NCBI GenBank assembly: GCA_963846475.1
Contig: CAWJVZ010000004.1
Coordinates: 1,364,001-1,428,000 of the forward strand
Source: DASWJZ01 sp963846475
GTDB taxonomy: Bacteria; Pseudomonadota; Alphaproteobacteria; Rhizobiales; Afifellaceae
Direction: 5' to 3'
Length of the DNA stretch: 64,000 nt
The position numbers and the translations under genes were made by a program. This document shows, in pieces, positions 18,520 through 27,258 of the stretch (position 1 is its first letter; each line of letters begins with the position of its first letter). Below the pieces are notes generated by a model, which worked only from the letters and a program-made list of their open reading frames with translations, had not been told where the DNA came from and made no database searches.

Positions 18520-19278
18520 CTAGTCTCGACCGAGCGCGTGGGCGGCGAGGCGCTCGTAGATCGGCAGCGCCCGTGCCTCGATCGCCCGCAGATGGGGATC
18601 GTCGAGGCGCGGCATCGGTCTGGGCGGCGCAAAGCCGGTCGAGCGATGCACCGAATCATACCAATGGGCCGCCCAGATCCCGTCGCTGACGCGCGGCCCA
18701 GGCGGCCAGCTCAGCATTTTTTCGCTGAACGGAATGCCCAAGGCTTCGCAGAGGCTCGTTAGGGCGCGCCCCGGAGCGGCCAGCAGGGAATCCGCGTCGA
18801 GCACCGGCGGGGCGCTTCCCATGATCGAAGCCGCTTCCTCGAAAAGCTCCTCCTGCTCGGCGAAGCCGATGTCGCGCAGCTCCACCTGTTCGCGTTTCGC
18901 CGCGTAGGAGGCGAGCACGCGCGCCGGGTGGCGGATGAGGAAGGCATGCCGGCAGGCGCGCATGAATTTCCGCCCGATCTCCGGCAGCATGTGATGCGTC
19001 ATGTGTTTTTGGTAGAAGAGCGGCTTTCCGCCCGGCGGCGGGCCGGCGAGCTCTTCGGCCACTCTTCGCCAATCCGCTTCGTGATGGCGGAGCACTTCCT
19101 CGCGCATGGGATGGCCGATGCCGGAAATCCTCAAATAGGCGGCGTAGAAGGGCTCGTCGACGACGGCGCAATCCCCGCGATTCTCGAAGGAGCGCATCAT
19201 TGCGGTCGAGAGGTTGCGCGGGCCCGACCACATGGCGATCCGGACGGGCCCAAAGGCGCCCTCGCCCGCTTCCGTCAT
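18520..19278 (-). CDS. Sulfotransferase-like family protein
   Basis: 252 residues. The N-terminus carries a P-loop-like PAPS-binding motif (MWSGPRNLSTAMMRSF), and RHPARVLASYAAK matches the 3'-phosphate-binding region of sulfotransferase folds. Members are often found beside or fused to branched-chain aminotransferase-like enzymes, and that is the context here. The reaction is unproven. It is the last gene of a tight four-gene minus-strand operon; its ATG overlaps the stop of the upstream GNAT gene by four bases. Confidence 0.75.
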   Translation of the reverse strand: MTEAGEGAFGPVRIAMWSGPRNLSTAMMRSFENRGDCAVVDEPFYAAYLRISGIGHPMREEVLRHHEADWRRVAEELAGPPPGGKPLFYQKHMTHHMLPEIGRKFMRACRHAFLIRHPARVLASYAAKREQVELRDIGFAEQEELFEEAASIMGSAPPVLDADSLLAAPGRALTSLCEALGIPFSEKMLSWPPGPRVSDGIWAAHWYDSVHRSTGFAPPRPMPRLDDPHLRAIEARALPIYERLAAHALGRD

Positions 19279-19568
19279 TTCGACAGGACGTCGCGGTATT
19301 CCGGATTCTTACGGAAGCGCGAGGCGGCGAAGGGGCAGAGCGGAAAGATCGAAAAACCCTGCTGCCGCGCGTCGCTGACGGCGCGGGCGACGAGACGGTC
19401 GCCGACGCCCTGGCCGCGGAGCGCATCGGGAACTTCGGTGTGGTCGATGATGATCATGTGCGCGCCGGCGCGCGAGAAGGTCATCTCGGCCAGGTGGCCG
19501 CCGACGGCGAGGCGGTAGACGCCGCCCGTCGGGCCGTCGGTCCGCTCGATCGCCTCGCTGTCGCTCAT
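19275..19568 (-). CDS. Mini-GNAT N-acetyltransferase-like protein (copy 2)
   Basis: 97 residues from the ATG at 19568. It is a short YjdJ-type GNAT domain with the acetyl-CoA motif LRGQGVGDRLVARAV and a conserved PLCPFAASRFRKNPEY ending. Substrate unknown. It is a tandem paralogue of the next gene upstream (19580-19882), separated by 11 bases, and overlaps the sulfotransferase-like gene by four bases, so all are probably co-translated. Confidence 0.8.
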   Translation of the reverse strand: MSDSEAIERTDGPTGGVYRLAVGGHLAEMTFSRAGAHMIIIDHTEVPDALRGQGVGDRLVARAVSDARQQGFSIFPLCPFAASRFRKNPEYRDVLSK

Positions 19569-19579
19569 CTGGTCGCCTT

Positions 19580-19882
19580 TCAGCTGCGGTAGAGCAGGTC
19601 CGCCCAATCCGGATGTGCCCTGAATTGGTCGCGGGCGAACCAGCAGGCGGGGACCACTTTTTGCCCGGCGGCACGGAAATCGTCCACGGCCCGCGCTACG
19701 ATAGTCGCGGCGACGCCCTGGCCTCGGTGCTGCCGCGGCGTGCCGGTGTGAGTGATGGTGACGATGCCCGGGCGCGTTTCGACAAAATCCATCTCCGCCT
19801 CCGAGCCGTCGGGAAAGGAATAGACATAGCGGCCCTGCTTCGGGCCGCCCTGCAGGCGGATCTTTGTGGGATCGATGCTCAT
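19580..19882 (-). CDS. Mini-GNAT N-acetyltransferase-like protein (copy 1)
   Basis: 100 residues. Same short GNAT fold as its neighbour, with HRGQGVAATIVARAV as the acetyl-CoA motif and the ending PACWFARDQFRAHPDW. The start ATG at 19882 overlaps the stop of the aminotransferase gene by four bases. The pair of mini-GNATs shares layout but has diverged. No substrate can be inferred. Confidence 0.8.
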   Translation of the reverse strand: MSIDPTKIRLQGGPKQGRYVYSFPDGSEAEMDFVETRPGIVTITHTGTPRQHRGQGVAATIVARAVDDFRAAGQKVVPACWFARDQFRAHPDWADLLYRS

Positions 19883-20820
19883 GGCGCACCTGTGTCGATC
19901 GGCGTCAGGGAGCGCCGCGCGAGATCCTTGTAAAGCCGGCTCAGCCGCTCGGTCGCCGGCCGGACGAGCGGACCCGGCTCGCCGATGAGCCGCCCGTCGA
20001 CGCTCTTCACCGGCACCAGGCCGGCAAAGGTGCCGGTGACGAACGCCTCGTCCGCTCCGTAAACGTCGGTCAGCGAGAAGCGTTTCTCCAGGGCCGGCAT
20101 GCCGGCGTCGCGTGCCACCTCCAGCACGTTGCCGCGGGTGATGCCGCCGAGGCAGTATTCCGGCGGGGAGGTCCATACCTCGCCGCGCCGCACGATAAAG
20201 AAGTGCGTCGAGTTGCACGTGGCCACGAAGCCCAGCGGGTCGAGCATCAGCGCCTCGTCGGCGCCCGCCTTGGCCGCCTGGATGCAGGCGAGGATGCAAT
20301 TCAGCTTGGAATGGGAGTTGAGCTTCTGGTCCTGCTCGGCTGGGCCGGTGCGGCGGACATGCACGGTGAAGAGAGTGATGCCGTTCTGCAACACTTCGGG
20401 CTTGGGCAGCTTGTATTCCGGGATGATGACGATCGTCGCCGGCCCGATGGTCAGGCGGGGATCCTGGTAGGGGGTGCGCTTGACGCCGCGCGTCACCATC
20501 AGGCGGATGTGCACGCCGTCGCGCATCCCATTGGCGCTGAGGCATTCGAACAGGCGGGCGGCGAGCGCCTGGCGGGTGAGGCCCACCTCCATGTCGAGCG
20601 CCTTGGCGCCCTCGTAGAGCCGGTCGAGATGCGCGTCCAGGAAGGCAATTCCGCCGTCGATCAGCCGCAGCCCCTCCCAGATGCCGTCGCCGAGCACGAA
20701 GCCGGAATCGAACACCGAGACGAAGGCTTTTTCACGCGGCGCCAGCTCGCCGTTGACGGAGATCAGGATGCCGGCATTGCGCGGGTCGTCGGCATATTCG
20801 TGCGTCCCGGTCGTCATCAA
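19879..20820 (-). CDS. Class IV PLP aminotransferase (branched-chain / D-amino acid type)
   Basis: 313 residues, fold type IV aminotransferase. The catalytic lysine is in NSHSKLNC (Lys172), and the PLP phosphate-binding loop is near GGITRGNVLEVA. It resembles IlvE-like branched-chain or 4-amino-4-deoxychorismate lyase/D-alanine aminotransferase proteins, and the exact substrate cannot be read. It is the first gene of the operon that continues with two mini-GNATs and a sulfotransferase-like gene. Confidence 0.83.
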   Translation of the reverse strand: MMTTGTHEYADDPRNAGILISVNGELAPREKAFVSVFDSGFVLGDGIWEGLRLIDGGIAFLDAHLDRLYEGAKALDMEVGLTRQALAARLFECLSANGMRDGVHIRLMVTRGVKRTPYQDPRLTIGPATIVIIPEYKLPKPEVLQNGITLFTVHVRRTGPAEQDQKLNSHSKLNCILACIQAAKAGADEALMLDPLGFVATCNSTHFFIVRRGEVWTSPPEYCLGGITRGNVLEVARDAGMPALEKRFSLTDVYGADEAFVTGTFAGLVPVKSVDGRLIGEPGPLVRPATERLSRLYKDLARRSLTPIDTGAP

Positions 20821-20953
20821 TCCTCCTCGCCGCGCAAGCCTTTACGCGCCGGCGGGGAGTCCGGGAAGAGCTTTGGTCATGGCGAGGGGAGGAATCCGGG
20901 CGGGGTGCGACGGCGAAGCGGCGGGCGCCGGTCGAGAGCCGCGGCGGCGGCGG

Positions 20954-21232
20954 TCAGGTCGGGCGGTATTTCTGGATCTTTGTGGTGCGCAGGCCCGCCA
21001 GGCCGTGCTGGTCGATCGACATCTGCCAGGAGAGGAACTCCTCCACCGTGAGCGTATAGCGTGCACAGGCCTCCTCGAGGCTGAGCAGCCCGCCGCGTAC
21101 GGCAGCGACCACCTCCGCCTTGCGGCGGATGACCCAGCGCCGGGTGGACGGGGCCGGAAGGTCTGCGATCGTCAGCGGACTGCCGTCCGGTCCGATCACA
21201 TATTTCACCCGCGGTCTGATATGTTCGGCCAT
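20954..21232 (-). CDS. sciP: CtrA inhibitor SciP (DUF1153)
   Basis: 92 residues. Nearly the whole protein follows the Caulobacter SciP pattern: KYVIGPDGSPLTIADLP, RRWVIRRKAEVVAAVRGG, then the helix-turn-helix LSLEEACARYTLTVEEFLSW. SciP binds CtrA and blocks its activation of target promoters. In Caulobacter sciP is itself activated by CtrA, and a candidate CtrA box lies 52-66 bases upstream here. With ctrA at 16818-17519 the window holds both halves of the circuit. Confidence 0.95.
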   Translation of the reverse strand: MAEHIRPRVKYVIGPDGSPLTIADLPAPSTRRWVIRRKAEVVAAVRGGLLSLEEACARYTLTVEEFLSWQMSIDQHGLAGLRTTKIQKYRPT

Positions 21233-21283
21233 AGATCACTCGTACGCAGAACAGTTCACGAGGCAACTTCTACGCCTGCCGCC

Positions 21284-21298
21284 TTAAAAATCGGCTAA
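21284..21298 (-). promoter_or_regulatory. candidate CtrA box upstream of sciP
   Basis: TTAG-N7-TTAA on the sciP strand (TTAA-N7-CTAA on plus) matches 7 of 8 positions of the CtrA consensus and sits 52-66 bases before the sciP ATG, a plausible promoter position. It fits the known CtrA-SciP feedback of Caulobacter. Confidence 0.45.
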
Positions 21299-21390
21299 GT
21301 CACATCCTTGAGTTTCCTTAAGATTTGGCAGGAGTTCTGCTTGTCCGCGACCACGTCTTGGGTGTAGGTCCGGCCGCCGGAGCACGCCTC

Positions 21391-22549
21391 ATGTTGGATC
21401 TCGACCTCGGCCTTCCCCCACCGCGCGCCAAGACGCGCGTCGTCGTCGCCATGTCGGGCGGCGTCGATTCGTCCGTCGTTGCCGGGCTGGTGAAGCGGGC
21501 GGGCTACGACGTCGTCGGCGTGACGCTGCAGCTCTACGACCACGGCGCCGCCACGCACCGCACCGGCGCCTGCTGCGCCGGCCAGGACATCCACGACGCC
21601 CGCCAGGTCGCCGCCAAGCTCGGCATCCCGCATTACGTGCTCGACTACGAGGCGCGCTTCCGCGAGGCGGTGATCGAGCCGTTCGCCGAGAGCTATGCGC
21701 GCGGCGAGACGCCGATCCCCTGCGTCTCCTGCAACCAGACGGTCAAGTTCGCCGACCTCCTGGCGACGGCACGCCAGCTCGACGCCGACGCCATGGCGAC
21801 CGGCCATTACGTGCGCTCGCGCGACATCGGCGGCACGCGGGCGCTGTTCCGCCCGGTCGATCTCGACCGCGACCAGAGCTATTTCCTGTTCGCCACCACG
21901 CAGGAGCAGCTCGATTTTTTGCGCTTCCCGCTCGGCGACCTGACCAAGGATCAGACGCGGGCGGTCGGCGCGCGAGCTTGGCCTTGCGGTGGCCGACAAG
22001 CACGACAGCCAGGACATCTGCTTCGTCCCGCAGGGCCGCTATACGGATGTCGTGGAGAAGCTGAAGCCCGGCGCCGTCAGGCCGGGCGACATCGTGCATG
22101 TCGACGGCCGCGTGCTCGGCCGCCACGAGGGCGTCATCCGCTACACCGTCGGCCAGCGGCGCGGCCTCGGCATCGCCTCCGGGTCGCCGCTCTTCGTGGT
22201 CCGCCTCGACGCGGAGAATGCGCGCGTCGTGGTCGGCCCGCGCGAGGCGCTGGCGACGCGGAGCTTTGCGCTTCGCGGCTTCAACTGGCTGGGCGACGGG
22301 GCGTTTCTCGAAGCTGCGCGGCGCGGTCTGCCGGTCCATGCGCGGGTCCGCTCAACGCGTCCTCCCGCCCCTGCCACGCTGGAGCTGCGGGACGGGGCTC
22401 CCGTCGTGCAGCTTGCCGGCGACGAAATGGGCGTGGCGCCGGGCCAGGCCTGCGTCCTCTATGACGGGGAAGGCGACGAAGCGCGCATCCTCGGCGGCGG
22501 CACCATCGCCGCGGGGTTCACGACTGCCGAGCGCGCCGACGCGGCCTGA
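21391..22549 (+). CDS. mnmA: tRNA-specific 2-thiouridylase MnmA (frameshifted as given)
   Basis: Thiolates U34 of tRNAs for Lys, Glu and Gln. The N-terminal ATP pyrophosphatase motif is AMSGGVDSSVVAG, followed by GACCAGQD with catalytic cysteines and PCVSCNQ. The first frame runs to QTRAV near 21966 and the second resumes with ARELGLAVADKHDSQDICFVP. Removing one G of the pair at 21967-21968 gives about 385 residues, the normal size. The gene is nearly essential in many bacteria, which argues that the break is not real. Divergent from sciP. Confidence 0.9.
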
Positions 22550-22562
22550 CCCGCCGGACCAT

Positions 22563-23504
22563 TCAAAACAACGGGCTCACCAGCGGACGGCCCTCGAACA
22601 GAGCGGCGAGATTGGCGAGCATCATGTCGCCCATCGCCCGCCGCGTCTCCACGGTGGCGCTGCCCTGGTGCGGCTGCAGCACGACGTTGTCCATCGCGAA
22701 AAGCGCCTCCGGCACGTTCGGCTCGTCGACGAAAACATCGAGCGCCGCACCGCCGAGCCGCCCCTCCTGCAGGGCGGCGACGAGGGCCTCCTCGTCCACC
22801 ACCGAACCGCGCGCCACGTTGATGAGGATCCCCTCCGGGCCGAGCGCGTCCATGACGCGCCGGTCGATGAGCTTTTCGGTGTCGCGGCCGCCCGGCACGA
22901 TGACGATCAGCGCGGCGCTGTCGCGGGCGAGTTCCTCCAGGTGCGGATAATAGCGGTAGGGCGCGTCCGGCCTGGGGTGGCGGGCGAAATAGGCGACCGT
23001 GCAATGGAACGGCTTCAGCTTTTCGGCGATGACCCGGCCGATGCGCCCGAGCCCGACGATGCCGACCTGCCGCCCGGCGATGCCGCGGGTGAGCGGCGGA
23101 TCGCCTTCGCGCACCCAGCGTCCCTCCCGGACGTAGCGGTCATAGGCGACGAGCTTGCGCGTCGCGGCAAGCAGCAAGAGGATGGCAAGGTTGGCGACGT
23201 CGTCGTTGAGGACGTCCGGCGTGTTGGTCACCTGCACGCCGCGGCTCCGGGCATGCTCCAGAGGCAGCGTATCCGTGCCGACGCCGATCGAGGCGATCAG
23301 CTCCAGGCCGGGACAGGCGTCGATCAGCTCGACGGGCGCGCCATAAGAATTGTTGGTCGCGACGGCCCGTATCTTCGGGCCCTGCTCGCGCAGGAACGCT
23401 TGCCGGTCTTCCGCCTTGTCGAGCCGGTGCAGGGTGTAGAGCTCCTCCAGGCGCGCCATGACATGCGGCGGCAGCTGGCCGGTGACGATTATGTGCGGCT
23501 TCAT
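22563..23504 (-). CDS. D-isomer-specific 2-hydroxyacid dehydrogenase
   Basis: 313 residues, D-2-hydroxyacid dehydrogenase family (glyoxylate/hydroxypyruvate reductase-like). NAD(P)-binding GLGRIG near 151, catalytic Arg in NVARGSVVDE, Glu in VDEPNVPE and His in LQPHQGSAT are all in place. A GHPR/HprA role in one-carbon (serine cycle) metabolism would fit a methylotroph, but no serine-cycle gene is next to it. Other 2-hydroxy or 2-keto acids are possible. Confidence 0.85.
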   Translation of the reverse strand: MKPHIIVTGQLPPHVMARLEELYTLHRLDKAEDRQAFLREQGPKIRAVATNNSYGAPVELIDACPGLELIASIGVGTDTLPLEHARSRGVQVTNTPDVLNDDVANLAILLLLAATRKLVAYDRYVREGRWVREGDPPLTRGIAGRQVGIVGLGRIGRVIAEKLKPFHCTVAYFARHPRPDAPYRYYPHLEELARDSAALIVIVPGGRDTEKLIDRRVMDALGPEGILINVARGSVVDEEALVAALQEGRLGGAALDVFVDEPNVPEALFAMDNVVLQPHQGSATVETRRAMGDMMLANLAALFEGRPLVSPLF

Positions 23505-23719
23505 CGGATCTCCTTGGCTGCCGCCACTATCGGCTGGCGCCCGCGGCGGCTCAACCCGGCAAGTCGCGGCGGGTCAATCGACCGCACTCATGCGCCGCCT
23601 AAGGAACCGTGCGAAGCGCAGCGGCGTTGATGCCGCGCCGAACGGGGGCGACCAGACGACGAGCCGTTCGAGCCAAGCGGGACCCCGGCCGCGTTTTCCG
23701 GGCGATGGAGAACAGCACA

Positions 23720-23878
23720 ATGACGCTCGGGACAATAATTCTCATCATCCTGATCATCCTGCTGATCGGCGCGATACCGTCCTGGGGCTACAGCCGGGGC
23801 TGGGGATACGGGCCGTCCGGCATTTTGGGCGTGATCATCGTCATCATCATCATTCTCCTGCTGATGGGACGCCTCTAG
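23720..23878 (+). CDS. DUF3309 small membrane protein
   Basis: 52 residues from the ATG at 23720, preceded by ggagaacagc. Two hydrophobic segments rich in Ile and Leu flank a loop with SWGYSRGWGYGPSG, the characteristic pattern of DUF3309 proteins. Function unknown; such genes are common and short in Proteobacteria. It lies alone between two minus-strand genes. Confidence 0.75.
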   Translation: MTLGTIILIILIILLIGAIPSWGYSRGWGYGPSGILGVIIVIIIILLLMGRL

Positions 23879-23926
23879 AAGGCCCGGTGCACGGCTGATG
23901 GCGGACGCGCGGTTGATGCCGCCCTC

Positions 23927-24762
23927 CTAGTGCGCCATCAGCACCGGCAGCGTCATATCGCGCAGAATGCGCGTCGTGGCGCCGCCGAACACGGTCTCGC
24001 GGAGGCGCGAATGACCGTAGCAGCCGAGCACCACCAAGTCGGCGCCGAACTCCACCGCGCCGCGCAGGATTTCTTCGGGCACCGAGCGGCCCTGGCTGCG
24101 CGACACGGCGGCGGCGACGGCGTTCACGCCGCGGCGGGAGAAGGCGCGGGCGATCGCGTCCATGGTGGCTGCGCCGCGCGAGCTGTCGACGGCGAGGAAC
24201 CTCACCTCGGCATCCGGCTGAAGCAGAGCGAGGCTGTCGAAGGCTGAGCGCGCCGCCTCGCGCGAGCCGTTCCAGGCGATCAGCACGCGCCGGCCGAGCG
24301 ACCGCACTTCTGCCGAGGATCGGCACGATGAGCACCGGCCGGCCGGTGCCGAGCACCAGCTCGTCTGGGCTGTAGCCGGCTGCAGCCGGGATGCTGTCGT
24401 GGTATTGCGTCGCGACGACGAGGTCGGCGGTGTTGCACCAGGTCGAGGCGGCCCGCATGGTCGGCTCATCGCCGAGTGTCCTCGTTGCTCCACTCGAAAG
24501 CGAGGCCGGTCAGCTCGACGCGGCTGCGGAAGGCCTGCTCGATGGCCCTGGCGTCCTCCTGGAAGGCCTCCTGCTGGGCGACGATGAATTCGGTGCTCAT
24601 CGACACGGTGGCATCGGCGTAGACGACCACGGCCGGCAGCACATGAACGCCGACAAGGGTGGCGCCGAAGCGCTCCGCGAGCGGAATGGCGGTGTCGAGC
24701 AGCCGCGTCGCCAGCGTAGCCGCCGGCAGGTGGACCGCAATGGTCTTGATGCTGTCCGTCAT
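23927..24762 (-). CDS. Universal stress protein, two-domain UspA type (frameshifted twice as given)
   Basis: The N-terminal Usp domain starts MTDSIKTIAVHLPAA, and the C-terminal domain carries RRVLIAWNGSREAARS and VVLGCYGHSRLRETVFGG with the ATP-binding G-2x-G-9x-G type end. The coding passes through three frames, with changes near 24471 and 24315. At each, removing one base rejoins family-like sequence (SNEDTR-EPTMRAAST, and ILG-SSAEVRSLGRR). Corrected length is about 277 residues. Role in stress survival is by family only. Confidence 0.78.
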
Positions 24763-25007
24763 GGCCCGTCCCCTGGAAAAAGCCGGTGCCGGCCGAACAG
24801 CTCAGCGGCAGCGGGCCGGCGGAGCGATCTTACCGGCAGCCAAGCCGGCGCACAAATCCGCCTTGCGCCGGCTGGCCGGGGGCAAAATGGGGCGCGGGCC
24901 GGCGGGAGGGCGCCGAAGCTCCGGTCTTTACCAATCATTCACCAAACGGTTGCGCTCGGAGGACGACGTAAGCTTCCTTGCCGGCACGCATTTCGGGGAG
25001 GAACGGG

Positions 25008-25181
25008 ATGATCGGAAAATTCTTCTCTGACGAGAGCGGCGCCACCGCGATCGAGTATGGCTTCGTGGCGGGCATGATGCTGCTCGTGGTGGTCGGCATT
25101 GCCTCGACCGGCGGATCTCTGGGCGGACTTTATGAGAGGGTGGGGCTGATTTCGGTCGCTGTCGGCGGTGGCGGAGCATAG
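25008..25181 (+). CDS. Flp/Fap-type pilin
   Basis: 57 residues from the ATG at 25008 with a strong ribosome binding site (ggggagga). A short leader ends at Gly11, followed by the processed pilin motif ATAIEYG and a hydrophobic helix, the hallmark of Flp pilins cleaved by the CpaA/TadV peptidase. No cpa/tad assembly genes are in the window, so this is an orphan pilin whose export machinery lies elsewhere. Confidence 0.87.
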   Translation: MIGKFFSDESGATAIEYGFVAGMMLLVVVGIASTGGSLGGLYERVGLISVAVGGGGA

Positions 25182-25289
25182 TGAAGCCCCGACACTGCCG
25201 CTCTACGGGCAAATCTTCGGAGAGTCAGCCCAACTAGATTGACCTAGCTCAGGCTGCCGGACGTGGACTGACCACGGCTGACGCCGCCA

Positions 25290-26063
25290 TCAGTCGAAGG
25301 TGAGATCCGGGAACCGGGCGGCGATTGCGTCCATCAACCCGTCGAGCGCCGCGCCACGCCGTTCCTCGCGGGAGTGCGGCACATCCGTGACGCCGACGAC
25401 GTGCGCCGGCCGCGGCGACAGGACGATGAGCCGGTCGGCCAGCCGCACCGCCTCGCGCAGGTTGTGAGTCACCATCAGCACTGTGACCGGACTGGAGCGC
25501 CAGAGCTCGACCAGAAGGTCGCGGAGCCGATTGGCCGTCGGCTCGTCGAGCGACACAAAGGGTTCGTCAAGGAGCAGGACCTCGGGCTCAACCGAGAAGG
25601 CGCGGGCCAGAGCGGCGCGCCGCGCCATACCGAGCGACAGCTCTCCCGGAAAGGAGTTTCGGAAGCCGCCGAGTCCCACCGCGTCGAGGACGGGCGTAAG
25701 GTCCTTGCCGGCGAGCTCCGCCGGCAGTGCAAGGCGGATATTCTGCTCGACGCTTCGCCATGGGAGAAGCCGCGGCTCCTGGAACACCGCCGCCAGCCGC
25801 GCCTGCCGCAGGTTCGGCGAGATGGCGCCGGAAAACTCTGCGTCGAGCCCAAGCACGATGCGGAGCGTCGTGGTCTTGCCGCAGCCGGACGGCCCGAGCA
25901 TGCAGGTAAAGGTCTGCGGCGCCAGCGTGAAGGCGAGATTGCGGATGACATCGACCTCGCCGCCTGCCGCGTGCCGAAACGTCTTCTCCTCGATGCGGAC
26001 GGAATAGGGAGCTTCGCGGTTCTCGGACGATGGCGCGTCGCCGGCAGTTGGCTGGGGCTTCAA
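25290..26063 (-). CDS. ABC transporter ATP-binding protein (SsuB/TauB-like)
   Basis: 257 residues. Walker A is GPSGCGKTT, the signature is LSLGMARRAALARA, Walker B is VLLLDEPF and the switch His is in VTHNL. It resembles ATPases of nitrate/sulfonate/taurine-type importers. It follows the substrate-binding gene by about 40 bases on the same strand. The expected permease gene is missing from both sides, so the system is incomplete here. Substrate unknown. Confidence 0.85.
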   Translation of the reverse strand: MKPQPTAGDAPSSENREAPYSVRIEEKTFRHAAGGEVDVIRNLAFTLAPQTFTCMLGPSGCGKTTTLRIVLGLDAEFSGAISPNLRQARLAAVFQEPRLLPWRSVEQNIRLALPAELAGKDLTPVLDAVGLGGFRNSFPGELSLGMARRAALARAFSVEPEVLLLDEPFVSLDEPTANRLRDLLVELWRSSPVTVLMVTHNLREAVRLADRLIVLSPRPAHVVGVTDVPHSREERRGAALDGLMDAIAARFPDLTFD

Positions 26064-26103
26064 GACCTTACGGCCTCACGCCGACTGCCCGACGCAGCGG
26101 AAT

Positions 26104-27092
26104 TCAGGAACCCTGCTTCAGCGCCGACCAGAAAGTGCCCGGCGCCATCGTCTTCGCCGGCCCGACCAGCTTCTCGCCGCCGATCTCGGCGAGTTTTTCG
26201 TAGACCTTGGCGGTGTCGCGCTCCTCTTCGGCGATGGGCCGGTTCGGGATCCCCTCGCGGTAGCGCTTCACCAGGTTCGCGAAGACCGTGTCGTCCTCGA
26301 CATTCATCTGCGGGCGCAGCCTGTCCCACTCGGCGTCAGACGTGGCGAGGAGCTCCTTCGCCTGGCGCGACGCCTTGACGAAGGCAAGCATGGCGTCCTT
26401 GTGCTGATCGGCCCATTCCTCATTGAAGACGTAGCCGATGGCCGAGATGTCGCCTTCTGCGCCGAGGGCCCGCGCGGCTTCCTGGCCGCTGACGATCTGG
26501 CGGTAGCCTTCCGTCTCCAGCTGGGCGTTGTAGTTCCAGTAGTTCGAGGGCCGCCTGGAGCTCGCCCTGCTTCAGCTTCTCCATCAGGAGCGGCGGCGCG
26601 CCGAAAGCCTGCTCGGTCTCGCCTTCCAGGTCGAAGCCGTACTTGCTCCTGCGCCAAGCCGCGGATCGCCAGCCAGTTCTTGTCCAAGGGGCCGCCGGCG
26701 ACGCCGATCGTCGCGCCCTTCAGGTCGGAGAGGGTCTGCACGGCGCTGTCGCCAGGGACCATGATGGCGCCGACGGAGGTCGAATAAGGCACGAAGGTAA
26801 GCGGCACGCCTTCCGCCCGCTGACGCGATACGAAAAGCCAGTCGCTGACGATGACGTCGACCTCGCCGGCCTGGATGGCGATCTTCGTCGCATCATTGCT
26901 GGCCAGCACCACCATCTCGACCTTGATGCCGTTCGCCTCGTCGAGCTTGTTGTGGAGGATGGTATCGATTTCCCAGTTCACCGTGCCGAATTTCAGCACG
27001 CCTATGCGGATGGTCTCCTGTGCGCCCGCCTGCCCTGCGTAAAGCGCCAGCAGGCCGGCAAGCGCCAGCCGGGCAAATCCAAAGCCACGCAT
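26104..27092 (-). CDS. ABC transporter substrate-binding protein, SsuA/NMT1-like (frameshifted twice as given)
   Basis: Signal peptide (residues 1-24, ending AGQAGAQ), then a periplasmic binding protein of the nitrate/sulfonate type (IRIGVLKFGTVNWEI, and VIVSDWLFVSRQR). Frame breaks lie near 26646 and 26542. Removing one base at each gives AQEKYGFDLEG and LEYWNYNAQLE, continuing to the 26104 stop at about 328 residues. It forms a unit with the downstream ATPase. In methylotrophs similar proteins sit near PQQ dehydrogenases, but ligand identity cannot be read here. Confidence 0.78.
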
Positions 27093-27258
27093 TTAAACCT
27101 CCCTTTGCGACCCATTTCGATGCGTGCCGCGCCTCTCGCGCGAGGACCGGCAAGTCGACGCTTGTGGCGCTTCTGAAGAACGCTCGCGCACTTATAGGGT
27201 TACGCTATGGCGGGCGGGCATCCTTGACAAGGCTTGCACCCGTCCAACCCGAACGTCC

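Noticed and set aside
22098..23630. 510-codon plus-strand frame across mnmA and the dehydrogenase
   Set aside because: Crosses two genes, has no motifs, and conflicts with both well supported frames.
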